A stretch of 44,778 nucleotides of DNA from Streptosporangiales bacterium (GCA_009379825.1 WHTA01000048.1:1-44778), one strand, 5' to 3'; counted from the stretch's first letter, positions 32,549-41,348 are shown. The notes: generated by a model not told the origin, from the letters alone. Program-made: numbers and translations.

Positions 32549-33744
32549 AGCTGGGCGCTTTCGACGAGTGCGTCGACCATGTCGGTGGCGTCGACGCGGC
32601 GTTCGATCTCGCGTAGGTCCGCCGGCTTGGAGCTGGTGGCTACGTACGGCGGGGTGAGCAGCGAGCAGCAGTCCTCGTCCGGCAGCTCGGAGATCGCCAG
32701 GGTGCCGAGCTTGCGCGCCTCCCGGATGATCTCGACCTTGTCGTAGCCGACGAGCGGCCGCAGCACGGGCATCTGCACGGCGTCGTGCAGCGTCGTCATG
32801 TTCGACAGCGTCTGGCTGCTGACCTGGCCGAGGCAGTCGCCGGTGACCAGTGCCTGCAGGCGCTCGCGGTGCGCGAGCTGCTCGGCGGTCTTCAGCATGA
32901 TCCGGCGCTGCGCGATGATCTGCAGCCGGCCGGTGCCCGCGGACGCGAGCTGCTGCTGCGCCTTGCCGAACGGGATCACCCACAGCCGCAGCCCGGCGGC
33001 GTACTTGCCGAGCAGCCGCTGCACCGCGTACGCCTTGTAGATCGACTCCGGCCCGGTCTGCGGCATGCCGGAGAAGTGCAGCAGGTCGCACCACAGGCCG
33101 CGCTGCATCATCCGGTACGTGGCGACGGGGGAGTCGATGCCGCCGGACAACAGCGCGAGCGCCCGCCCGCTCACCCCGACCGGCAGTCCGCCGGGGCCTG
33201 GCAGTGCCTCGGTGAAGACGAGGATCTCGTCGTGGTCCACCTCGACGCGTACCTCGATGTCCGGGTGCGACAGGTTCACCGGCATGTCGTGCGCGCGCTG
33301 CACCTCGGTGCCGATGTACGCGGCCAGCTCGCCGGACGTCATGGGGAACCGCTTGTCCCTGCGGCGGGCGCGCACGGTGAACGCGCCCTTCGTGCGGCCG
33401 GCGAGCAGCTGGACGGCCGCGTCCGCGGCGGCCTCGGCCGTCTTCGCGACGCGTACCGCCGGGTGCACCCAGACCAGGCCGATGACGTGCTTGGCGCGCT
33501 GCGCGACCGCGAGCGGGTCGACGCCCTCGCCGGGCTCGAGGAGCACGACGCCGTAGCGCTGCCTGATGGTGACCGGTCCGACCTCGTCGAGCGCGACCCG
33601 CAGGTTGTTGCGCAGCTTGCGCTCGAACATCTTGCGGTTGCGGCCCTTGAGGACGATCTCGCCGACCTTCAGCAGCACGCACGGTCTACCGATGTCCGGC
33701 AGTGCGGCCGTGGTGGGCGGGTCGGTGGCCGGCAACGTCGCCAT
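32515..33744 (-). CDS. thiI: tRNA 4-thiouridine synthase ThiI
   Basis: 409-aa ThiI: adenylates U8 of tRNA and transfers sulfur to give 4-thiouridine, and may support thiazole synthesis. N-terminal ferredoxin-like/THUMP region (residues about 20-180), then the PP-loop ATPase with LLSGGIDSPVATY (S200-S205). Later landmarks: TGDCLGQVSSQTLSNM and RPLVGYDKVEIIREARKLGT. It lacks the C-terminal rhodanese domain of the E. coli enzyme, so sulfur must come from another carrier, as in Bacillus. ATG 33744 follows GGAGGA; the open frame extends upstream without support. It overlaps the PaaD remnant at its 3' end. Confidence 0.93.
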   Translation of the reverse strand: MATLPATDPPTTAALPDIGRPCVLLKVGEIVLKGRNRKMFERKLRNNLRVALDEVGPVTIRQRYGVVLLEPGEGVDPLAVAQRAKHVIGLVWVHPAVRVAKTAEAAADAAVQLLAGRTKGAFTVRARRRDKRFPMTSGELAAYIGTEVQRAHDMPVNLSHPDIEVRVEVDHDEILVFTEALPGPGGLPVGVSGRALALLSGGIDSPVATYRMMQRGLWCDLLHFSGMPQTGPESIYKAYAVQRLLGKYAAGLRLWVIPFGKAQQQLASAGTGRLQIIAQRRIMLKTAEQLAHRERLQALVTGDCLGQVSSQTLSNMTTLHDAVQMPVLRPLVGYDKVEIIREARKLGTLAISELPDEDCCSLLTPPYVATSSKPADLREIERRVDATDMVDALVESAQLYEVESPAPTT

Positions 33745-33888
33745 GACGCGCAGTCCTCCAGAACGAGAGTCGGGTGGGTCTCGGCGAGGTGCCGAGTCGG
33801 ACAAAAAGTCTAACCGAAGACGCCGGCGGCGTCCGCGGTGTGCGTCCTGACGGGGGCCGTCCCCGGTCGGGTAGCCGTCGCCACCAGC

Positions 33889-34017
33889 TACGATGGGTAG
33901 CCGAAGGGGAGTAGTTCCCGTCGCCGGGCCGTAGCGGCTGGTGACGGAGGTGCGTCGACACACTGGCCGGCAGGCCCGGTGCACCACCCGCACGCAGGGC
34001 GAGCGAGACCTTCGGTC
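33889..34017 (+). ncRNA. yybP-ykoY-type (Mn2+) riboswitch with its -10 box
   Basis: The 5' leader of the VIT1-type gene has the hallmarks of the yybP-ykoY class. P1 stem CCGAAGG (33901-33907) pairs with CCTTCGG (34009-34015). The conserved loop GGGGAGTAG follows directly at 33907, and GCGAGCGAGACC comes just before the closing strand. Between them are two GC-rich arms. This class senses Mn2+ and often precedes metal exporters, which fits the downstream ferritin/VIT1 transporter. TACGAT at 33889-33894 is a good -10 box placing the start near 33901. About 85 nt separate P1 from the start codon. The rest of the thiI-to-transporter gap holds nothing else recognisable. Confidence 0.8.
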
Positions 34018-34100
34018 AGGCAGTCACGACCTACCGTCGCACGAGTCGGCACTGACCGGGGACGCGGCCGTTCTCCTCGGTCAGGGCAATGAGGAGGACG

Positions 34101-35216
34101 ATGCCCGCGGCCAAGTCGATCGGCGACCACCCGGCGAGCCCGCGCCCGCAACCCGGCCCCGCCGAGATCAAGCGCTGGCGGCAGTACCTCGCCGATGAGC
34201 GGGCCGAGGCCGCCGTCTACCGGGATCTCGCCCGCCGGCGGACGGGTGAGGAGCGGGCGATCCTGCTTGCGCTCGCGGCGGCCGAGAAGCGCCACGAGCA
34301 GCACTGGCTGGAGCTGCTCGGCGACGAGGTCGGGATGCCGCGCAAGGGCGGGATCCGCACCCGGCTGCTCGGCTTCCTCGCCCGCAGGTTCGGGTCGGTG
34401 TTCGTGCTGGCGCTCGCGCAGCGCGCGGAGGCGCGGTCGCCGTACAGCAGCGACGTGCACGCGACGCCGAGCATGGCCGCCGACGAGCAGATCCACGAGG
34501 AGGTCGTGCGTGGCCTGGCCACCCGCGGCCGGAACCGGCTGTCCGGCACGTTCCGGGCCGCGGTGTTCGGCGCCAACGACGGGCTGGTCAGCAACCTGGC
34601 GCTCGTGATGGGGATCGCGGCGAGCGGCGTCTCCAACCAGACGATCCTGCTGACCGGCCTGGCCGGCCTGCTCGCCGGTGCACTGTCGATGGGTGCCGGT
34701 GAGTACGTGTCGGTGCGTTCGCAGCGGGAGCTGCTCGATGCGTCCGCGCCGAGCCCGGACACCGGTGCCGCGGTGTCGCACCTGGACATCGACGCGAACG
34801 AGCTGGCGCTCGTCTACCGGGCGCGCGGGATGGCCGAGGCTGAGGCGGAGGCGAAGGCCAACGAGGTGATCACCGCGCACGGCAGGGACGCCGGCGTCTC
34901 CGCCGGTGCCGAGCAGGCGGGCGACGTGCACGAGGCGGTCGGCACCGGCTTGCGGGCCGCGGTGTCGAGCTTCTGCTTCTTCGCCTCGGGTGCGCTGATC
35001 CCCGTGCTGCCGTTCCTTGTCGGGTTCGAGGGCCTGGTCGCGGCCGGGACGGCCGCGGTGCTCGTCGGGCTGGCACTGCTCGTCACCGGCGCCGTCGTCG
35101 GTCTGCTCTCCGGCGCGCCGCCGCTGCGCCGTGCCCTGCGGCAGCTGCTGATCGGCTACGGGGCAGCGACCGCGACGTACCTGCTCGGCCTGCTGTTCGG
35201 CACTACGCTCGGCTGA
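34101..35216 (+). CDS. Ferritin-like/VIT1 fusion metal transporter (MbfA type)
   Basis: 371-aa membrane protein. An N-terminal rubrerythrin-like domain (residues about 20-95) has metal-ligand spacing DERAEAAVYRDLA and AAEKRHEQHW (ExxH). The C-terminal VIT1/CCC1 domain has AVFGANDGLVSNLALVMG, AGALSMGAGEYVSVRSQREL, and terminal hydrophobic helices (LVAAGTAAVLVGLALLVTGAVVG, IGYGAATATYLLGLLFG). This architecture belongs to the erythrin-VIT1 proteins, which export iron or manganese across the inner membrane. ATG 34101 sits 3 nt after AGGAGG; ATG 34089 is an alternative adding four residues. The upstream riboswitch argues that Mn2+ is a controlling signal or cargo. Confidence 0.9.
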   Translation: MPAAKSIGDHPASPRPQPGPAEIKRWRQYLADERAEAAVYRDLARRRTGEERAILLALAAAEKRHEQHWLELLGDEVGMPRKGGIRTRLLGFLARRFGSVFVLALAQRAEARSPYSSDVHATPSMAADEQIHEEVVRGLATRGRNRLSGTFRAAVFGANDGLVSNLALVMGIAASGVSNQTILLTGLAGLLAGALSMGAGEYVSVRSQRELLDASAPSPDTGAAVSHLDIDANELALVYRARGMAEAEAEAKANEVITAHGRDAGVSAGAEQAGDVHEAVGTGLRAAVSSFCFFASGALIPVLPFLVGFEGLVAAGTAAVLVGLALLVTGAVVGLLSGAPPLRRALRQLLIGYGAATATYLLGLLFGTTLG

Positions 35217-35734
35217 TGACCTCGATCCGATACGGCCTCAAGCTCAGCCAGCAGGCGACCATGGAGCAGCTCCGTGCCGTCTGGCAGCTCACCGACCAGG
35301 CGGGCTTCGACCACTGCTGGAACATGGACCATCTCGCCACCCTCGGCCCGCGCCAGGACGGTGACATCTTCGAGGCGTGGACCATGCTCGCCGGCATGGC
35401 CGCCCTGACCTCGCGGACGCGGCTCGGCTGCTCGGTCGCAGGGAACACGTACCGGCACCCGGCGGTGCTCGCCAAAGCGGCGGTGACCGTGGACCACCTG
35501 TCCGGCGGCCGGCTGGAGTTCGGTATCGGCTCGGCGTGGGCGGAGAACGAGCACACCATGCTCGGCCTGCCGTTCGGCACGGCACGTGACCGGGCCGACT
35601 GGCTCGACGAGTCCTGCCAGGTGATCCGCTCGCTGTGGACGGAGGAACGCACGACGTTCGCCGGTGCGCACTACCAGCTCGTGCACGCGATCGCCGAGCC
35701 CAAGCCGGTGCAGCGGCCGCACCCGCCTATCTGA
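35217..35734 (+). pseudogene. F420-type LLM oxidoreductase, truncated at an integration site
   Basis: 172-aa N-terminal half of a luciferase-like monooxygenase family protein (F420-dependent type). Family segments: DHCWNMDHLATLGP, LGCSVAGNTYRHPAVLAKAAVTVDHLSGGR and FGIGSAWAENEH. It runs normally into KPVQRPHPPI, where relatives continue WIGGGG for another 100-150 residues, but a TGA follows at 35732. Homology appears to end at about 35733, 40 bp before a large serine recombinase gene. The missing 3' half was not found elsewhere in the window. Probably inactive, unless the short product folds. Confidence 0.8.
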
Positions 35735-35770
35735 ATGGCAATGTATAAACTGACCCTAGCCGAGGAGGGT
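35728..35770. other. Putative left attachment junction (attL) of the recombinase element
   Basis: Chromosomal LLM coding sequence stops matching its family at about 35733. The next bases are AT-rich (GAATGGCAATGTATAAACTG) and carry TATAAA, which may serve as -10 of the recombinase gene. A gene interrupted immediately beside its recombinase is the usual signature of serine-integrase insertion. The exact crossover dinucleotide cannot be set without an empty site. Confidence 0.55.
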
Positions 35771-35775
35771 CAGCG

Positions 35776-37281
35776 ATGGCAAGTCGGAAGAAGACCACGG
35801 GTCTTGTACTCGATATCTACGCGCGGGTCTCACGGGTCGGCGATGACCGACAGCGCTCCACCGAGGGGCAGGTGGACGACTGCAAGCTACGGGTTGCCGA
35901 ACGCGGCGCCGTGGTCGGTGAGGTGCATATCGATTCGGGGCGGTCGGCGTGGAACCCGAATGTGAAGCGCCCGGATTGGGACCGGTTGATGGAGCGCCTG
36001 GAGTCAGGGGCGACCGGTGGTGTGGTGGTGTTCGACTTGGAGCGGTTATCCCGGCGTCCGATCGAGGGTGAGCGGTTGATCGCCGCCGCTGAGCGTGGTC
36101 TGGTCGTGCTCGATTCGGAGGGTGAGTACGACTTGACGACGGCGAACGGGAAGAAGGCGTTCCGCGAACAGCTGGTCAGTGCTGCGTACTACTCCGACCG
36201 GTTGTCGACGAAGGTCAAGCGCGGCAAGCGACTCAAGGCAATGAAGGGCGAGTCGAACGCGTCGTGGCGGGGGTTCGGGTTCCCCGGTAAGGATCTCAGG
36301 ACCGGGGAACCGGTGTCGGAGGAGCAAGTGCAGCGGGAGCGAGAGATCCTGCGCGACCGAACCAGGCGTCTGTTGGCCGGGGAGAGTCGACACAGCATGA
36401 TCAACGAGCTGAACAAGCAAGGCATTCTGACGTCCACCGGTGGGCATTGGACACAAACGGGATTCGACAACGTCATGCTCCGCCCGGCGAACGCCGGCCT
36501 AGTCACCTACGAGGGTGAGGTGGTGGGCAGGCTGCCGGGAGAGCCGATCATCAGCGAAGCGGACTACGAGCGCGTGGTCGCGTTGTACGCGTTGCGGCGT
36601 CGGGGTCGCCCGGCGTCGGATGTCTATCTCTGCACCGGCATCGTCTGGTGCGGCAGGTGCCGGCAGCGCACACTGTCGGGTCGCGCGCGCAGCCATTTGC
36701 CGCCGTATCCGGAGGATGGTGGGATCCGACGGGTGTACAACTGTCAGCCTCGCCCGCATCCCACCAACAGTGGCTGCGGCAAGCTCACAGTCGATCAGCG
36801 GGCGCTCGACAAGCATGTCGAGAGGCTGGTGATTGCCATCCTGGCTGACCCCCGGCATGCCGCGAGTGTCCAGAAGGCGGCGCGGCAGGTGGCCAGTGAG
36901 AAGGAGAAGCTGGACGCGGAGATCGCCGAGATCGAGCAGACCACCATCGAGCTCGCGAGCCGGTTGGGCAGGGGTGAGATCAGCCTGGCCCGGCACGATG
37001 CGGCCGTCGGCCCGCTCGACCGGCGCCTGGCCGCGCTCGAGGAGAAGCGGGCCGCGCTCGGCCAGGCGAGCGCGGCCGGTCCGATCTCGGCGGAGGAGAT
37101 CAACGCGTCGCGCGCGGAGTGGGAGCGGCGGTGGAACGATGCCACTACCGACGAACAACGCAAGCTCATCCGCCGCGCCCTCCAAGGCCGCCGCCTGTTC
37201 GTGATGCCCGCCGACCCGCATGCGCCCCGCCGGTTCGACCCCAACCGGATCGTCCTCGAGGACGCCGAGAAGTCCCGGTAG
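35776..37281 (+). CDS. Large serine recombinase (integrase)
   Basis: 501-aa large serine recombinase. Catalytic domain at residues 10-150 with nucleophile S19 in DIYARVS, then FDLERLSRRP and AAYYSDRLSTKVKRGKR. The recombinase domain (WRGFGFPG to about 280) is followed by a zinc ribbon with C292, C295, C323 and C334, a coiled coil around residues 365-440 (QVASEKEKLDAEIAEIEQ onward), and a basic tail. ATG 35776 follows GAGGAGGG. The catalytic core is intact, so it may be active. It would integrate or excise the element to its right, by recombination between attL near 35733 and an unseen attR. Confidence 0.93.
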   Translation: MASRKKTTGLVLDIYARVSRVGDDRQRSTEGQVDDCKLRVAERGAVVGEVHIDSGRSAWNPNVKRPDWDRLMERLESGATGGVVVFDLERLSRRPIEGERLIAAAERGLVVLDSEGEYDLTTANGKKAFREQLVSAAYYSDRLSTKVKRGKRLKAMKGESNASWRGFGFPGKDLRTGEPVSEEQVQREREILRDRTRRLLAGESRHSMINELNKQGILTSTGGHWTQTGFDNVMLRPANAGLVTYEGEVVGRLPGEPIISEADYERVVALYALRRRGRPASDVYLCTGIVWCGRCRQRTLSGRARSHLPPYPEDGGIRRVYNCQPRPHPTNSGCGKLTVDQRALDKHVERLVIAILADPRHAASVQKAARQVASEKEKLDAEIAEIEQTTIELASRLGRGEISLARHDAAVGPLDRRLAALEEKRAALGQASAAGPISAEEINASRAEWERRWNDATTDEQRKLIRRALQGRRLFVMPADPHAPRRFDPNRIVLEDAEKSR

Positions 37282-37416
37282 CTGTCACCGGCCCACCGGC
37301 ACGTGGACAGGTCCCCATGTTGCCCTGGGTCCTGCCCAACGCGTGCTGCGTCGCCGTGCGTCGTGCATGTCCCGTGCGGCGGCGAGGAATTCGCTGCCGC
37401 ACGGTTGGCTGGCGCG

Positions 37417-37734
37417 CTATGGCGGTGGCGGCGGGCCTGCACCACCGGTCGGGAGCAGGCCGGCATGGGCGTTGTCGGAGTCGTCGACATGCACCCACAC
37501 CACCGGGCGGCCGTCGTCACGCACGCTGGGGGCGACCACCTTCAGGCACTGCACCGGGTAGCCGGCCTGGACGAGTCGGTCCACCAGCATCCTGGCGACG
37601 TGCTGGGCAATGTCGAAGGCTTCGTAGACCGAGGGCAGGTTGTCCGCCGTCACCAGGCGCAACACCGTGTCCCCGATCATGGCCTCGAACGGTTCGGCTT
37701 TCTGGTTGTTTGGTGACTCGTCGTGCGTCGTCAT
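37417..37734 (-). CDS. Hypothetical protein, 105 aa
   Basis: Starts at ATG 37734 with GAGGAG about 9 nt upstream. Sequence MTTHDESPNNQKAEPFEAM followed by a mixed alpha/beta pattern (RLVTADNLPSVYEAFDIAQHVARMLVDRLVQAG) and an acidic/Pro-rich tail (DDSDNAHAGLLPTGGAGPPPPP). I do not recognise the family. Codon use is normal for the genome and the start is well formed, so it is probably a real cargo gene of the element. Confidence 0.55.
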   Translation of the reverse strand: MTTHDESPNNQKAEPFEAMIGDTVLRLVTADNLPSVYEAFDIAQHVARMLVDRLVQAGYPVQCLKVVAPSVRDDGRPVVWVHVDDSDNAHAGLLPTGGAGPPPPP

Positions 37735-37791
37735 GTTCCGGGGGCTCCTCACACGTGTTCCAGGTGGGGAGCCGACACGCCACCAGCGCAG

Positions 37792-37832
37792 CGCGGGGTT
37801 CCCCGATACCATCGGCATCGGGGAACCCCGCG
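37792..37832. repeat. 16-bp perfect inverted repeat
   Basis: CGCGGGGTTCCCCGAT (37792-37807) pairs perfectly with ATCGGGGAACCCCGCG (37817-37832) around a 9-nt loop. It lies about 58 bp upstream of the start at 37734 in a gene-free stretch (37735-38058). No T-run follows. It could be a terminator, operator, or recombination/transfer site. Confidence 0.75.
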
Positions 37833-37964
37833 AGGTTTCCCACCGGCCCACCCGGGTCCGTGCAAGGTGTCGGGTGGGCCGGCTGTGTCTTCGGGGGCCG
37901 CTCGACGTTGACCGCGCGTCGCGGGCCGGTGTTGGTGGTCCGTTCCTCGGGCGGTCGGCGTAGT

Positions 37965-38047
37965 GGTCACCAGGTCCACCCTGGTGACCGCCACGCCCGA
38001 TGGTGTGGTGACCGGCAGGGCGGGCGGGTGTACCGGTCACCACACCA
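37965..38047. repeat. Cluster of GGTCACC/GGTGACC inverted repeats
   Basis: Two perfect inverted repeats in 83 bp. GGTCACCAGG (37965-37974) pairs with CCTGGTGACC (37980-37989). TGGTGTGGTGACCGG (38001-38015) pairs with CCGGTCACCACACCA (38033-38047). The 7-mer GGTCACC or its complement appears four times. The cluster ends 11 bp from the DUF397 stop, so one arm may terminate that gene; four half-sites also suit a protein-binding site. Confidence 0.7.
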
Positions 38048-38058
38048 GCGCGCGGCGG

Positions 38059-38280
38059 TCAGGCGAATTCGCCTGCTGCCGCGCCGCGGACGAACGCCCG
38101 CCACTCGGCGTTGTCGAACACCAGGGGGTCACCCTGCGGGTTCGTCGAGTCCCGCACCGCCACGCCACCAGCGATCAGCGCGACCTCGACACAGTTGTGC
38201 GGGTTCGAGAAGCTCGACTTCCGCCACGTCGCGTTGGTCAGGTCGACGTCGTACAGCTCGGCTTTCTGCAGCTCGTCCAT
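38059..38280 (-). CDS. DUF397 family protein
   Basis: 73-aa DUF397 protein from ATG 38280 (AGAGGAAA 5 nt upstream). Core pattern TWRKSSFSNPHNCVEVAL, then GGVAVRDSTNPQGDPLVF and AEWRAFV, is diagnostic. In actinomycetes these small proteins are usually next to an XRE-type regulator and act as partner or antagonist (Scr2/BldB-like relationship is suggested for some). Here the matching regulator at 38944 is broken. Confidence 0.9.
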   Translation of the reverse strand: MDELQKAELYDVDLTNATWRKSSFSNPHNCVEVALIAGGVAVRDSTNPQGDPLVFDNAEWRAFVRGAAAGEFA

Positions 38281-38386
38281 CTGGTTTCCTCTCGATCTCG
38301 GGGCACCGTCGGGTGGGTCACACCGGCGGGGAAGGGTCGGGTCCGTACCCGGCATCGGGGCTACCAGGCACGAACCCGACCCGGCT

Positions 38387-38836
38387 CTAATGCGGCGCAG
38401 CCTTGCTGCTGCGCCGTGCGTTGGTCAGGCGTTTCCGGGCGCCGTGCACGCGGCCGTCGCGGATCACCGCTTCGATCTCGGCGGCGTCGGTCGCAGTCAC
38501 CTCTCCGGCGCGTTGTGCGCGCCACAGCGCGTCCAAGACGGCGAGCTGGTCACCGGTCAGCTCCGCACGCTCAGCGCGCCGCTGCGCGTAGATCGCAGCG
38601 AGGTGATCCGCGTCCATCACGCCGTCACCGCCTGCACCGTCACCACCCATCCCGTCAGTCACCCCCTTGAGTGGAAGGCAGGACAGCCGCCGGCCCAGGG
38701 GCATCGCGGCGACCGCCCCACCACGCTTTTCACATGACCGAACACCCGTTGACCCAGCGAGTGGGCCGTCGGCACCGCCGTCGTCCCAGACGATGTCTTC
38801 GACGGAACTGGCGGCCTCCGCCGTGTTGACGAGCAC
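38387..38836 (-). CDS. Hypothetical protein, 149 aa
   Basis: GTG 38836 has a perfect AAAGGAGG at 5 nt, which supports the start. The N-terminal half is low complexity (Gly/Asp rich). The C-terminal half is helical and charged (DADHLAAIYAQRRAERAELTGDQLAVLDALWRAQRAGEVTATDAAEIEAVIRDG). I do not recognise a family. An 8-bp inverted repeat (CGGCGCAG ... CTGCGCCG, 38393-38416) falls at its 3' end. It is transcribed toward the DUF397 gene and divergent from the broken regulator. Confidence 0.6.
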   Translation of the reverse strand: MLVNTAEAASSVEDIVWDDGGADGPLAGSTGVRSCEKRGGAVAAMPLGRRLSCLPLKGVTDGMGGDGAGGDGVMDADHLAAIYAQRRAERAELTGDQLAVLDALWRAQRAGEVTATDAAEIEAVIRDGRVHGARKRLTNARRSSKAAPH

Positions 38837-38883
38837 GGCGTCCTCCTTTCTCGACTAAGCGTTCGGGTGCGGTTACTGTGGTT

Positions 38884-38901
38884 CCACATCGTCGGATGTG
38901 G
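38884..38901. promoter_or_regulatory. Inverted repeat in the divergent regulator promoter
   Basis: CCACATC (38884-38890) and GATGTGG (38895-38901) form a perfect 7-bp inverted repeat with a 4-nt centre, midway between the start at 38836 (minus) and the XRE regulator (plus). Candidate operator for the HTH protein. Confidence 0.4.
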
Positions 38902-38943
38902 GAGGCGCTTCCGGGAGGGCGCAAACGGGGGCGCAAATGTGCA

Positions 38944-40303
38944 GTGGGGGTGGCTGCTGCGAACGTGAATGAGCGTCTTGCTGCCGTCATGCGCGAAGCC
39001 GGCTGCTCGAACAAGAGATTGGCTCGGCTGGTCCGCGAGACGGCGAGCAACTGAGCACGGACCACACAGCGGTAAGCCGCTGGTTGAACGGGAAGGTCCG
39101 TGCTCCTCGTGCAGCGGCGTACGTCGCGGAGGCGCTGAGCGCCGAACTCGGGCGAGAGGTGACCCTTGCCGATGTCGGGTTCGGCCACACGGCGGACCTA
39201 CCGCCAGGTTTCGGATTGGTCTACCCATCGACGACGGTCGAGACCGTAACGACGCTCGAACGCCTTCTGCGCGCCGACATCGATAGGGCCTCCATGCTCG
39301 ACCGACCAGCCCAGGGGACGGCGTGGCAGGAAGCGCCGTTGAGCTGGCTGGTGTCGACTCGGCGGCAACCATCGTCAAACGGCGGCGTGTCGGCGCTTCC
39401 GACGTTTCGGCATTCGGCGCCAGTGTCGAGCTCTTCAGTCAGTTGGACGCCACCCGTGGCGGTGGCTATGCTCGCGCCGCGCTGGTCTCATTCCTACACG
39501 GAACGCTGACACCGTTGCTCGATGGTGTGTTCAGCGAGCGCGTCGGACGCAGCCTGTTCGCCGCCGCTGCTGAGGCGACGCTCCTTGGCGCGTGGATGAG
39601 CTACGATGCGGGTCGCCATGGCTTGGCGCAGCGGTACTTCGTCCAAGCGGTCGGTCTGGCCGAAGATAGCGGCAGCCGTGCCTTGTCCGGGACCGTTCTC
39701 TCTGCCATGAGCCACCAAGCGACCTACCTCGGGCACGCACGCGATGCCGCGAACCTCGCAAGGGCAGCGCTGCTCGGTGCGTCCGCCACGATGAGCATGA
39801 CGCAGCAGGCTCAGGTATACGCGATGGAGGCACGTGCACTTGCCGGGCTTGGCGAGGCGCGCGGCTGTGACCAGGCGCTCACGAATGCGACATCTGCACT
39901 GGAACGGGAAGACGCAGACATGCCCGCGTGGATCAGCTACTTCGACCAGCGCGAGCTGTACGCGGAGATCGGGCACTGCATCCGCGACCTCGGGCGTACG
40001 GCGGCGGCAGCGCGGTACGCTGAACGGTCCGTCGACGGTGGCTGCGGACCGCGCAGTGACTTCTTCGCAGAGATGGTGGCTGCCGACGCCTACCGCGCCG
40101 AGGGTGAGTACGAGCTGGCGACCACGACAGCGCTACGAGCACTGCGGCTCGGCGAACAGCTCGACTCCCGCCGCTGCCTGGCCTACGTCAACGACTTCCG
40201 CCGAAACCTGCCCACCGACGATGCCAGCGCCGTCGTCCGGGAGTTCATCGAGCAGGTCGAGGACTACCCGCTCTGGCAGCAGACCGACGAGTCGGTCCCA
40301 TGA
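38944..40303 (+). pseudogene. XRE-type HTH/TPR regulator with two frameshifts
   Basis: Three frames together give one regulator of the actinomycete DUF397-partner type. Part 1 (from GTG 38944): NERLAAVMREAGCSNKRLARLVRETAS, then TGA near 39051. Part 2, in another frame: LSTDHTAVSRWLNGKVRAPRAAAYVAEALSAELGREVTLADVGFGH through WLVSTRRQ. Part 3 (from about 39385): RRVGASDVSAFGASVELFSQLDATRGGGYARAALVSFLHG and the TPR-like rest to VP at 40303. Each shift equals loss of one base. The 326-aa C-terminal frame could be translated from an internal start but would lack the DNA-binding domain. Two independent shifts favour a true pseudogene over a sequencing error. Confidence 0.8.
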
Positions 40304-40311
40304 CAGTGCGG

Positions 40312-41217
40312 TCAGTACGGCGACCAGTCCTTGCGTGAGCCGCCGGCGCGTAGTGCGTGGACCCGTTTGCTGACCTCCCGAGCCGTTCGCTGCGACTCGC
40401 CGGATTTCTGCGCCAGCCACGTCACCATCAGGAGTTCTCGTAGGTCACACAGCATCTCGTAGGCAGGTGAGGATCGTACGTCGTATCCGTACGTCCGTAC
40501 GAACGCCTCGTACTCTTCGGTGGAGTGCCAGCCGAACCGTTCGTAGTACAAGGCGGTCAGCACCAGGTCCCACTCCCGAGGTCCGACCGCGAACCCGTCG
40601 AGGTCGATCAGGACCGGTCGGCCGTCGCGGTCGTGGACGACATTGCCGATGCTCGCGTCTCCATGGACGACACCCGTGGGCAGTTCGAACGACGCTTGGT
40701 CGTAGCGCTCGCGGAGACTGCTCAGCCATTCCCGCAGGAAGGCGCGGTCGCCGTCGGTGACTGCCGGCGCGCTCTCGATGTGCTGAGCGCCCCGAATGAA
40801 CGGGTCCAGCTCGGGCAGTTCCAGTGTCGCCGGCTGTGACAGTTTGTGCAGGTCACGGACGATCTCCGCCACCTCTACGACCGTCGCATACTCGTCTTCT
40901 TCGGATACCGACACCCAGAACGTCACCGGGGTTCCACCGACCAGCACCGGCTGCTCGACGGGCAGAGCCCGCACCGCCGGGAATCCCTCCGACTCCAGCC
41001 AGCGCGCCACCTCAACCCCCGTGCGGACGCGCTCCGAGCCGTCCCGCGCGACGCGGGCAACCACACGGTCCGGCAACCGGAAAACCGCATTCGAGCCCAT
41101 ACGCAGCAACTCTGCACCTGTGGAGTCGACGCTTACCTGCTCGCATGCCGCCGTGAGCTTGGCCAGCGCCGTGTCCGGTGTGAGCGTGTTCCTGTCCGAT
41201 CGATCAGCCACGAACAT
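40312..41217 (-). CDS. Aminoglycoside phosphotransferase (APH)-family kinase
   Basis: 301-aa kinase-like protein. Nucleotide-lobe segment GSNAVFRLPDRVVARVAR (41-58), catalytic HGDASIGNVV (H185, D187, N192) and metal-binding LIDLDG (D205). The family phosphorylates aminoglycosides, macrolides, homoserine, choline or thiamine-like alcohols; the substrate cannot be told here. The frame is intact, unlike most neighbours. Its 3' end is 8 bp from the convergent broken regulator. Confidence 0.88.
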   Translation of the reverse strand: MFVADRSDRNTLTPDTALAKLTAACEQVSVDSTGAELLRMGSNAVFRLPDRVVARVARDGSERVRTGVEVARWLESEGFPAVRALPVEQPVLVGGTPVTFWVSVSEEDEYATVVEVAEIVRDLHKLSQPATLELPELDPFIRGAQHIESAPAVTDGDRAFLREWLSSLRERYDQASFELPTGVVHGDASIGNVVHDRDGRPVLIDLDGFAVGPREWDLVLTALYYERFGWHSTEEYEAFVRTYGYDVRSSPAYEMLCDLRELLMVTWLAQKSGESQRTAREVSKRVHALRAGGSRKDWSPY

Positions 41218-41348
41218 CGAGGCTATCTGGCAGCACGCTCAATATGACAAGCACGTGGCTTCTACAGTGGCATAGGCCACGAGTGATCGCTCGCAGGATG
41301 ATCGAGCCAGACGTACCGGTTCTCGGTCGCTTCGAGCGCGGTGATGCT

